Shown piece by piece: positions 56,025-64,000 of a stretch of 64,000 bases of DNA (within the stretch, counting starts at the first letter, position 1; each line of letters starts with the position of its first letter). The notes under the pieces were generated by a model, which made no database searches, was not told the DNA's origin, and saw nothing but the letters and a program-made list of their open reading frames with translations. The translations under genes and the position numbers were made by a program. The DNA is from Calliopum simillimum (Eukaryota; Arthropoda; Insecta; Diptera; Lauxaniidae), in contig OX638372.1 in assembly GCA_951812925.1 (NCBI GenBank), positions 89,239,058 to 89,303,057 of the forward strand, in the 5' to 3' direction.

Positions 56025-56850
56025 CACAGGTTTACAAAATAAGAAAATGTCATGGCGTTTTGATCAGACTATGTGTTTCCTATGGACTTTGACTTCCTGA
56101 ATCCGAATCTGGGGTCCGGTTTTTTTCCAGAACGTCTGTGAAAAAAGATTTCAAGGTCATATGGGGGTCAAAATGGTCATGTGTCGTTTATTGTTAAATT
56201 CGCTACAATTCTGAAACTAATTTTATATCATTGAATTCTTAGTTCTAAAAAAGAATATGTGATCAAAAAGGGTCTCTCGGGCCTAGTTTCGTAGATTAGC
56301 CATCGGAAGATCCGGATATATCTTCTATGAAAACCGCTATAAGTTCAGAACCACTGGATGGATTTATAAAATATTGGTATTATATGAAAGGTATTTTGTT
56401 GTTGTTGTTGTTGGTGTTGTTTATGTATTTGTTGTTGTAATTGAAAAATTTCTCAAAATTTCAAAAAGGTCATATCTCCAAAACTATGAATCCAATTAAA
56501 AATATTTTTATAGGTTACCTTTCATATGACACCAATATTTTTCAAATCCATCCAGGGGTTCCCAACTTATAGCGGTTTTCATAGAAAATATATCCGGGTC
56601 TTTCGATGGATGGGTCTTTTAAGGGCAAAGAACTCAATGATAAAAAATTTGTTTCAGAGTTTTATCGAATTTATCACTAAACGACGCATGAACCCTATTT
56701 GGACCTCCATATGACCTTGAAATCTTTTTTCTCAGACGTTCTGGAAAAAAACGGACCCCGGATTCGGATTCAGGACGTCAAAGTCCCTAGGAAACACTTA
56801 ATCTGGTCAAAACGCCATGACATTTTTTTTTTTTTTTTTGTAAACCTGTG
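56025..56850. mobile_element. palindromic element with CACAGGTTTAC ends
   Basis: Inverted ends CACAGGTTTACAAAA, and the arms mirror through ATGTCATGGCGTTTTGA, CCAGAACGTCTG and GAAAACCGCTATAAGTT. TAA is on both sides (56022-56024, 56851-56853), a probable 3-bp duplication. The middle has (GTT)n at 56397-56440. No transposase. Confidence 0.8.
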
Positions 56851-56853
56851 TAA

Positions 56854-57750
56854 TCGATGGGTGTGATGAAAATGTCGTCAAAATCTGTTGATAGGGTTTC
56901 ATTTGTACTAGTTTACTGGCCTAAAAAATGCAAAGCTCGAAATCGTAGACGCTCATTTCCGCGAAATATCGCAAAAATACATATTCCATATTAAAAAAAA
57001 AAAAAAAAAAAAAAAATGAAAGAAAGAAGCACAACAAACAAATTTAAAAAATATTTATTTTAATTGTATTTTGCAATGCTGAATCCGAACCCGGCCTTAG
57101 AATTGCTGTATCTCATATAGTTTTTGAGATATCCTAGCGTAAACAATCAAAAAAGACCGCTTTTGCTTCATTTTGAAGCTATATAACTAGAATATAGAAC
57201 ATTCGTACGTAAAATTCGATGCAATATCTGAAAGTTATAATTTTTTTCTTTAAAACTTCATGACGATACCTGAAGAAAATAAACTGATTTCGTCAGTTGA
57301 AAAAATTATATCAAAAAAATAGTGAAGTGATAATTTTTGGCAAAATAAATTTTGAAAAGCAATAAGCAAATTCTGTTGTGAGATCATTTTGGTTGCCTTC
57401 GGTTTTGAATCACAAAATATAATAAATGTACTGCATAAATATAGATTGCATTCAGCTTTTCGATTGATTCACTACGATTTATCGCACTTGGAAAATTATT
57501 GAAAAAAGCTTTTGTGTTGACTTTCACTTATTCAAAAATTATTTTATTTTCAGCACAAAGCAAATGCATCTGTTTGCTCCGGTATATGCACAAAAACTTC
57601 GTGTTGGCATAACACGCGCTAAACATTTTTCAAAACAGCCGTATTTGTTTTCTGTCAAAAGTTACGGAGTGTTGCCCACACCCGACCTATGCCCGCAGAC
57701 GACACTATTCCCCTACTGATTGTAGGGTTATAAAATGCAAATTAAAGCGC
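56854..57750. other. no gene seen; dispersed repeat and upstream DNA
   Basis: 57065-57130 holds the TGCTGAATCCGAACC / ATTGCTGTATCTCATATAG motif shared with 6390-6450. 57720-57915 is related to the other two peptide-gene promoters. Confidence 0.35.
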
Positions 57751-57753
57751 TTA

Positions 57754-57882
57754 ACGTGATGTTTGTTAGAATTTCAATGTAATTCATCATCTTTGTTTAT
57801 GAAATGTTGAACTTTGCAATCTTTTCTTACTTCATAAGCGTATTTTCTGGTATTTAAAAGTGTACGTTCATTGCGAGCAGTC
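57754..57882 (+). promoter_or_regulatory. promoter of the 57915 peptide gene
   Basis: ACGTGATGTTTGTTA box at 57754-57768, TTTGCAATCTTTTCTTAC, TATTTAAAA at 57852 and GAGCAGTCG around 57876-57882 as initiator. Same order as at 37650 and 54550, more diverged. Confidence 0.55.
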
Positions 57883-57914
57883 GTAGCCAAAGTGCTAAAC
57901 AAAAGTTAATCGCC

Positions 57915-58230
57915 ATGAAATTTCTGATGAACATGTTTTTGGTACTCATTTTGATTTTCTCGGGTAAGTATACTAAAAATTAATATTGCCATTATAAATA
58001 AATTAAATTTAAAAATTCCAAGTGAAGAAAAAAACCTTAAAATATATTTTACAGTTTCTCTATGGCCAACCAATGCAACAGGAAATGCAGATGTGAAACC
58101 ACCGGATAATACTAAAGAAAGTATAGCTAAAACGTGCGGTCGCGCCATAATTGATGGTGGTAAAACAGCGGGTATAGCATGTGGACTTGCGTTGCCACTT
58201 CTTGCAGCAACTCGAGGGATAACACCTTAA
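57915..58230 (+). CDS. small secreted peptide (family member 3)
   Basis: No known family recognised. Exons 57915-57963 and 58055-58230, phase-1 intron of 91 bp (GTAAGTA...TATTTTACAG), 74 residues. Signal peptide about residues 1-24: MKFLMNMFLVLILIFS|VSLWPTNA. The mature part is a polar segment (VKPPDNTKESIAKTCG), then a Gly/Ala/Leu-rich C-terminal half with a second Cys (GGKTAGIACGLALPLLAATR) and the tail GITP. It shares signal-peptide layout, intron phase, promoter boxes and 3' UTR (TTAATATTTTCATGTAA) with members 1 and 2, but almost nothing of the mature sequence. Its cationic, small-residue helix-prone end could suit a membrane-active or defence peptide; that is a guess. Confidence 0.82.
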
Positions 58231-59770
58231 TATTTTCATGTAATATTTTTGTTCAAAATTCAACTACATATGTATGCATTAGACTAGTCCAAAAGCTGTA
58301 TGAAAAATTTTAAAATCGTTTATCCAAAAATTTTCGCATGGAAACACATGTGGTTTGAGGCTAAATATAAATATCAATTTTTTTTTGATATTAGATCCGG
58401 TTATTCTAAATAGTCGGGGGTTGAGCTTCTTTATCAGGAAAAACGCAGAAATCTGACCTTTTTTCCTTATTTTTTTATGTATAAAACAACCACAAAACTA
58501 AATTTACTACTCTTTAATTGTCGTTTATTAAAAAGAACATATTAACATACATAAGCCTTTTTAAGAAATCCAAGAATTCTGAAATCGGTGAAAAAAGCAC
58601 GAGAATATCAAACCCTTAAAAGTTTGGAAATAATTTGAAAATCATAAAAAATTTAATGATCATAAAAAAAATTTAAAATCATAGAATATCACAGCGCACA
58701 GTAACATATCGTGGCTATAAATAGGTGAAATTTGAAAGTACTATTTGTTTTCGACAATGGTCAGATAATACTTAGAGACGAAAAAAAAAACTATCAAAGC
58801 TTAAAATTCTCTTTGAGGTTTGTAACACTGTGGGCTCAAGGTTGAACTTAAAATGAAAATTTTCACATTAGCAACTGCTGGAAAAACTGCTCTACTTAAC
58901 TTGTTTAAAGTCTTATGTACTAATGTTGCATATTGGCAGAAAATATATTGCTTCTACTTTATAAAAAATAGTTCAGTTTTTTTCTATCGATAATATGCGA
59001 ACTAAACGGATTTTTTAAATATTAAACTAAAAAATTGTAAAAGTAAAAAAATTCCAAACATTGATATTAAAAAATATATATAAATAAATATCTTTGAATC
59101 TTTGTAATTTTATAATATGTGCAAAATTATGATTATTTGTAATTCAAAACTCCAGCTGCAACTTTTGAGAACTTTATTTTTATGAAATTTTTTCCATTGT
59201 GATTTTTGAGGGCACAATTTAGTAGACTTTTATAGAACGCTATTTTGGATTCGTTTGCATCGGAATATTTAAAAATGGTATATTAAAAAAAAAAAACATT
59301 ATTATGCTTTGAAAAAAACATTTGCCTGAGTTTTTATATACAATAGCCGTGTTCATTGAAAAAAAACTTAATAAATATTTGAAAATATTTATAAAGTTTT
59401 TGTGACGCAAGTATCAAAATTTTGTTTCAACGAACGCTTTTTGTTCAAAATTTTTTGAATATTTACAAATATTTATAGAGTTTTTTTTTCAACGAACACA
59501 GCTAATATTTAAATTATGGTGATTTTTTGAAAAATTGTGTTCCTATTGTGACATAAAAAAGAAAAAATATTTTTGTTTCTTCATATTTTATAACGTTTTA
59601 CAATATTTTTATCAGTTTTAAGCTTTTCGAGTGCTTAAACTATCCTAAATAAGTAAAATGAAAAAGGTTCAGTAATAAATCTTTATGACTCTTATAGTAC
59701 ACTCTTACCGAAACCTTAGCCACACATTTTGACACTTTACGCAGTAGGTAATGTACATAATGCGAAATAA
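58231..59770. other. 3' UTR, then no gene seen
   Basis: 58231-58275 is the conserved 3' UTR. After that the sequence is AT-rich; 59370-59480 has AATATTT-rich inverted blocks with TTTTTTTTCAACGAACA (59395-59500). A stretch at 59560-59640 matches 43125-43205. Confidence 0.4.
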
Positions 59771-60093
59771 ACTAGTAAGGATATTACCTTTGGCCTGGGC
59801 GAAAATTAAATACCCTACACTGCAGAACATTGATAATTTCGATTGCATGGGAAGAGCGTTGCTTTCTTGTCCGAATGAACCAAGTTTCTGATCAGAGCTA
59901 GGATTTACTGTGAAATTTGGTTGAATTATCTCTAAAAATTCTTTCAGTATAGCATTTTGAAACTTTTGCTTAAATGGGAGGTATCAACACTTCTTGCGCG
60001 AATTCACCTAGTTTATGCTTAAAGCTTGCACCTATCATTCCTAGTATTTGTGTTTAATTTGGATGCTTAAGTGTAAATAATGCTCAAAAAATT
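59771..60093 (-). mobile_element. Helitron-like dispersed repeat, copy H (5' part lost)
   Basis: On the plus strand A|CTAGTAAGGATATTACCTTTGGCCTGG, TACCCTACACTGCAG, then the first subunits. It breaks off before the CCGTCTGTC block and is followed by CCCTTTCGAACCGGTTGGGA (60100-60120), which resembles a piggyBac-type end, and by jockey sequence. Confidence 0.8.
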
Positions 60094-60139
60094 GCGCTTT
60101 AGCCCTTTCGAACCGGTTGGGACAATATATCCCAAAAAT

Positions 60140-60404
60140 TTTTGAATAAATGTTCGACTGGACTGTTAAAGTGAATAAACAAAAATCTAAGCATGTTATG
60201 TTTACCCTCAGAGCGGGTACATGCCCTCCAGTTACACTCAACAATGCTCTTATTCCTCAGCCAAATCAAGTTATCTATCTCGGTATTTATCTGGATAGAC
60301 GTCTGACGTGGAGAACACACATTGAGGCTAAAAGCATGCAGTCTACACTGGCTTATTAATCATCGTTCCTCGCTAAACCAATATGGACATTTGGTATACA
60401 TATA
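60140..60404 (+). pseudogene. jockey-type retrotransposon ORF2 fragment, part 1
   Basis: Reads WTVKVNKQKSKHVMFTLR, GTCPPVTLNN, VIYLGIYLDRRLTWRTHI, the region just after the catalytic YxDD part of jockey-clade reverse transcriptases. A frameshift follows (HWLINHRSS in the next frame), then a short deletion, then KPIWTFGIHI. The insertion at 60403 cuts it off. Continues at 62177. Confidence 0.8.
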
Positions 60405-60555
60405 TGTGACTTGGTCTATGAAAAAGGGGCTTACTCGCGAAAAAATTTCAAAACAACTGGAAATCAACTTTTAAAGGTCAATTTATGCGAATCGGCAAAA
60501 ATTGGAAATTTTTTCTTTTACACGTAAGCCCCCTTTTCATAGATCAAGTCACATA
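60403..60555. mobile_element. 153-bp MITE inserted in the jockey fragment
   Basis: TATGTGACTTGGTCTATGAA on the left; complement of the right end TATGTGACTTGATCTATGAA; pairing extends to GGGGCTTAC. It sits between AT-rich flanks (ATAT) in the jockey sequence. Confidence 0.75.
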
Positions 60556-62177
60556 TCGACGCATGATACGAAAAGTAGGTTGTTTTATATTCTTGGACGA
60601 GTAGTAGGACGTTTCAAACTTATTTGGACGAAAACTAGGTTGTTTCATTATTTATGACGAAAACTAGGTTTCTTCGAAGTTTTGTGTTTAAAAGTAGGAC
60701 GTTAAAGTTTTTATGACGAAAAATAGGATGTCTGAACATTTTGGACGAAAACTAGGACGTTTCGATGCCTTGCACGAAAACTAGGTTGACGTTGATTCTT
60801 GCAGCGCATTTTTGGCAAAAACTAGGGTGTTTCTTATTTTGTTACATCAATTTCCTAATTTAAATGAAATATTAATATCAGGTATCTTCTCTTCTTATAC
60901 GAGATAAAATTGTATGTACTTATGTACCTATGTACTTATGTATGTATGTTTGGAACGGGCAAAACTTTTTCTCGAAAACGGCTACAGCGATTTTAATGAA
61001 ACTTCGGATAAAGTTAGACATTAGCATATAATGAAGAATGAGCTAGGCTTGAACTTTGTAAATACTTACCAGGGGCCGTGGCATCGCATTAAATTTTAAA
61101 TTTGATATGACCATAATTCGCAAACCATACAAGGTATTTTAATGAATTTTGGTGAGCGGGTATGGCTTAATAATACCTTGTAACAAACAAAAAATGGGCG
61201 GGATCGAAAGAGTGCCACGCCCACTTTTCAGCCCTTGAAAATTTTGATTCAATATTACTCGAAAACGACTCCAACAATTTTAATGAAAATTTAGGGGATG
61301 TTACTTATGCAAACAGGTATTTACAGCGTAGCTGCAAGAAAAGGTGAAATTCTTTTTTATTAATAGCATCGAATAGTTACACTCTTCGTTATCCAAATAT
61401 CCTGTCAGATTTTTCCAATAGGATTCGTATTTTCCGAGTTATGATCCCTTGAAGATAAGATATGAGTATTTTCTCTTCGTATTGAGTGAAACTTTTTGAG
61501 TTATTATTCTCTATACAGAGTTTGTTATCTGAGTAGAGGAAGTTAGATGGGCTTAAAAAATGGGTCAGCTGAGAGACATTAGTAAAAAAACGTGTTTTGA
61601 AAGACACATAGTTTTGAAATCCCTACCTAATGAGACGCAAACCTATTTGGTGATATACTGTGCACAGCTAAAAATGTAGACGGTGGGTTAGTAACTAAAT
61701 AAATACTTAACTTAAGAGTTGGATAATACCTATGTCTTATAGATCATATTAGAATTAAAAGCTAACAAGTAATTCTTATCCAGTTGAATAGTTTGAAAAG
61801 CCGAAATGACCGATTTTAATGATCTAAGCTAATCCTATTTGTGTGTTAGTGTGGTTAACAAATTTTTACACCCGCTTATGATATGATCCACCTTTTTTTT
61901 TTTGTCGTTCAATATGAAACATCCTATGTTTCGTCTAAAATTTTAACACAACCTACTTTTTGTAACAAATTATGAAACATCCTACTTTTCGTAAAAAAGT
62001 TTGAAACGTCCTACTTTTCGTCCAAGAATGTAATACATCCTATTTTTCATAAAAAAGTATGAAACATCATACTTTTGCTTGAAAATTCTGAAACGTCCTA
62101 CTTTTCGTCCAAGAATATAAAACAACCTACTTTTCGTAGGAGAATTGAATCATCCTACTTTTCGTATCATGCGTCGA
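60556..62177. mobile_element. foldback-type element, subrepeated arms
   Basis: Ends TCGACGCATGATACGAAAAG...CTTTTCGTATCATGCGTCGA. Arms 60557-60850 and 61905-62176 are built from about 38-bp subrepeats with GACGAAAACTAGGTTGTTTC (or CCTACTTTTCGTCC on the right). The interior 60883-61330 matches 44026-44560. ATAT lies on both sides. The subrepeated arms resemble Drosophila FB elements. No transposase recognised. Confidence 0.8.
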
Positions 62178-62591
62178 TATGATGTAATGCAAGTAAAACC
62201 AATATTGAACTCATACAGAGGGCCCAATCGAAAATACTCAGAACTATTACTGGAGCAACATGGTATTTAAAAATTTAAAATATCCATAGGGATCTTAGTG
62301 TACCTATGGTCAAAGATGATGCCTCACGTATAAGACAGATTTAACTTGAAAAACTCCGAACCCACCCCAACCAACTGGCGCTTACTTTAATTAACACTTG
62401 TGCTACATCTTGCCTGCGGAGGCGTGGCCTACCAGCCCTATGATTAGATAGTGGATCGTAGAAATTATGTTTCTCCAAAAGAATTAATTAAATTTTATGT
62501 TGTTCTTAAAATTATAACTTATTGTTAGTCTCACGAAGAGAAGATTCAATAAATCAAAGAATAGTAAAAAAAAAGAAAAAAAAAAAAAATA
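62178..62591 (+). pseudogene. jockey-type retrotransposon fragment, part 2 with poly(A) tail
   Basis: Continues in the same order: ASKTNIELIQRAQSKILRTI, TGATWY, then DLSVPMVKDDASRI, THPNQLALTLI, RRRGLPAL. It ends in an A-rich tail at 62556-62591. Stops and frameshifts throughout. Together with 60140-60404 it is one element split by later insertions. Confidence 0.8.
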
Positions 62592-62926
62592 ATCTCCGAA
62601 CTGGCTTATGTCAACAAACTTTCTCAATGGTTCTAGTAAAACCCAAGCACGTTTAATGTATTTTTTATTTGCACACTAACTTTCCTTTTCGTCGTTTCTG
62701 GTCATTGAAAATATTTAATATTAAATAATTAGACTTTAAGAAGTTTTGGCAAACATATGTGTATGTATATTCACTAAAGATAGATCATGGATCTTCGTAT
62801 AGACATATACATATACGTACTATATCAGCAGAATGAACATATCTTTCAGTTAATTTTTAAGTACTGTTCAGATTTATGTACTCTAATCCATTTTGCCTTG
62901 ATCTAACTTGAAGTAATAAAATCAAG
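62592..62926. other. 3' flank of the 63146 gene; no gene seen
   Basis: AT-rich sequence with short TATACATA-type runs; nothing recognised. Confidence 0.3.
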
Positions 62927-63146
62927 TTATGTGGTTGTAGCTGCTGGAGCTGCTGGAGCAGCTGGTGGACACATCATATCACATGGAAATGATGAAAATG
63001 GAAATGAAAACGGTGATGAACCAGCATTCGAGCCCCATGTGAAAACTGTAAATAAGATAACTTAATTATTTGCAATTTATTATAAATAAATACTTACCAG
63101 AAATAATTAGAAAATATATCAAAAATATTTTCAATACGAAATTCAT
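62927..63146 (-). CDS. small secreted peptide (family member 4, minus strand)
   Basis: No known family recognised. Exons 63146-63098 and 63045-62927, phase-1 intron of 52 bp (GTAAGT...TTATTTACAG), 55 residues. Signal peptide about residues 1-24 with the same layout as members 1-3: NFVLKIFLIYFLIIS|VFTWGSNA. The mature peptide is only about 31 residues: Ser/Phe/Pro-rich (GSSPFSFPFSSFP), then CDMMC, then PPAAPAAPAATTT. The two close Cys suggest a small loop or metal site. The start is fixed by the signal peptide and intron phase. It is too short and too split to show as one open frame. Confidence 0.78.
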
Positions 63147-63193
63147 GATGTCAAACTTTTGGAACTTTATTTAAATGCTCTCACTTGAATTGC

Positions 63194-63231
63194 AACTGCT
63201 TATGATTTGAATTTAACACAAGCCTTATATA
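63194..63231 (-). promoter_or_regulatory. TATA box and initiator of the 63146 gene
   Basis: CTATATAAGG on the minus strand (T at 63231), then AAGCAGTTGCAATTC about 34 bp on. AGCAGTTGCA also lies at the start site of the 54550 gene (CAGCAGTTGCATC). Confidence 0.6.
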
Positions 63232-63239
63232 GCAAAAAT

Positions 63240-63639
63240 ACGAGATCGTTGAAATAGACAGGCTGTCAAAACGAAGATACCTATCAATTTAAGATTTAAG
63301 ATAATCAATCTTTGTAGTTTATTTGCTCTAAATATGCCAACTAGAATGATTTATTATTAGAAATATGGGCCTTTTGCCAAACACGCCGTCTACTGTTTTG
63401 CATATGTATTTCACTCAAGGGCCTTGCGGTAAATTTCGTTAGATAATTTCTGAGGTCATCAAGACCAAAAATATATAGGTGTGTCATGCCCCTTTCTAGT
63501 AATAAAATCATCTCTCAATTCGAAATTTTGCATCTTAGAAACTCAACTGCTTTGTAAAAATAAGGTTTGGAAATTACTTAACAATCTATAGACCAAGATT
63601 AAGATCGAGAACAAGACTCAATGTTTAAGATCAAGACTG
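63240..63639. other. no gene seen
   Basis: AT-rich. 63590-63635 has an AAGACCAAGA-like scrap related to 28485-28915. Confidence 0.3.
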
Positions 63640-64000
63640 CTATGTCTGGGTGTCTGTGGAAATATTTTTCACGGAAAAACTAAGCAAGATAATTCGATAA
63701 AACTTAGCACAGTAGCTTCGTGCTTAAAGTTAGCTCAAGGGATTGAAAATGAGGGAAATCGGTTAGCGGGCTCGCCCAACGCCCTTACAAAATATATAAT
63801 CAAAACGCAAAATTAAGAGCATTATTTTCGATAACGCAAGCAAATACATCCAAATAGTAGGGATGGTAAGTCCAAACGAGATGAACTCAGAAGAGAGGGC
63901 GTGGTACCACCCATAGAAGCAAAAGTTTCAAAATGCTATACTGAAAGCGTTTTTTGAGATAATCGAAATATATTTCACTCAGACACTGAAAACAGTAAGT
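63640..64000 (+). mobile_element. Helitron-like dispersed repeat, copy I (runs off window)
   Basis: Starts inside the TCTGTGGAAATATTTTTCACGG block, with GTTAGCTCAAGGGATTGAAA, then GAGAGGGCGTGGTACCACCC. The 3' end lies outside the window. Confidence 0.75.

Noticed and set aside
1..64000. CRISPR arrays, operons, ribosome-binding sites, prophage
   Set aside because: None seen. GT-AG introns, TATA/initiator promoters and the element types show nuclear insect DNA.

Overview
Kind of organism. This is nuclear DNA of a higher (schizophoran) fly; the species cannot be told from the window. The DNA is AT-rich, with long A/T runs and dense, nested transposable-element relics: Helitron-like, hAT-, Transib-, piggyBac-, Sola- and Tc1-like elements, foldback elements, mariner and jockey-type relics, and a small LTR element. 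The few protein genes have insect promoters (TATA box about 31-34 bp before a TCAGT/GCAGT-type initiator) and GT-AG introns. No operon, rRNA, functional tRNA gene or CRISPR array was seen.

Genes. Six gene models, four of them very short, stand out from the repeats: 15600-16504 (+), 22879-21144 (-), 37650-40060 (+), 54550-55052 (+), 57915-58230 (+) and 63146-62927 (-). All encode secreted proteins, and in all six the signal peptide is cut by a phase-1 intron. In four of them the signal peptide has the form ...FLIxS|V-x(2)-W-x(2)-NA. Three of those four (37650, 54550, 57915) also share promoter, 5' UTR and 3' UTR, although their mature peptides differ. A seventh candidate is a Lys/Asn-rich 39-bp-repeat reading frame at 886-60 (-), which also begins at a phase-1 splice acceptor. 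The 21144-22879 product is a 551-residue Thr/Pro mucin-like protein. The 15600 product has a charged coiled-coil-like part and a Pro-rich repeat tail. The whole looks like a cluster of secretory-product genes of the glue, accessory-gland, saliva or defence-peptide type; that role is inferred.

The most unusual locus is the gene at 54550. Its terminal exon and 3' UTR have been tandemly duplicated. The stop codon of the first copy has changed from TGA to GGA, and the first copy of the 3' UTR now lies between two GT/AG sites as a 66-bp in-frame, stop-free intron.

Layout of repeats. 1-735: coding-type minisatellite. 2658-3650: LTR element with identical LTRs and no gag-pol. 4972-6967: two palindromic elements. 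8500-10150: inverted repeat. 13165-15300: TATCAA array split by a foldback element. 18452-20345: Helitron-like copy, mariner relic and a palindromic repeat. 24236-28915: Helitron-like copy, non-LTR relic, an element carrying tRNA-like units, and AAGACC repeats. 29499-36840: Helitron-like copies, one split by an hAT-like insertion, a Transib-like MITE, and a Sola-like element with a decayed transposase. 40294-41970: head-to-head pair of Helitron-like copies. 45609-48051: 2.4-kb hAT-like palindrome with a perfect 8-bp target duplication. 49889-51075: Transib-like palindrome. 52640-53060: deleted mariner. 56025-56850: palindromic element. 59771-62591: Helitron-like fragment, then a jockey-type element broken by two nested inverted-repeat elements. 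63640-64000: a further Helitron-like copy running off the end.
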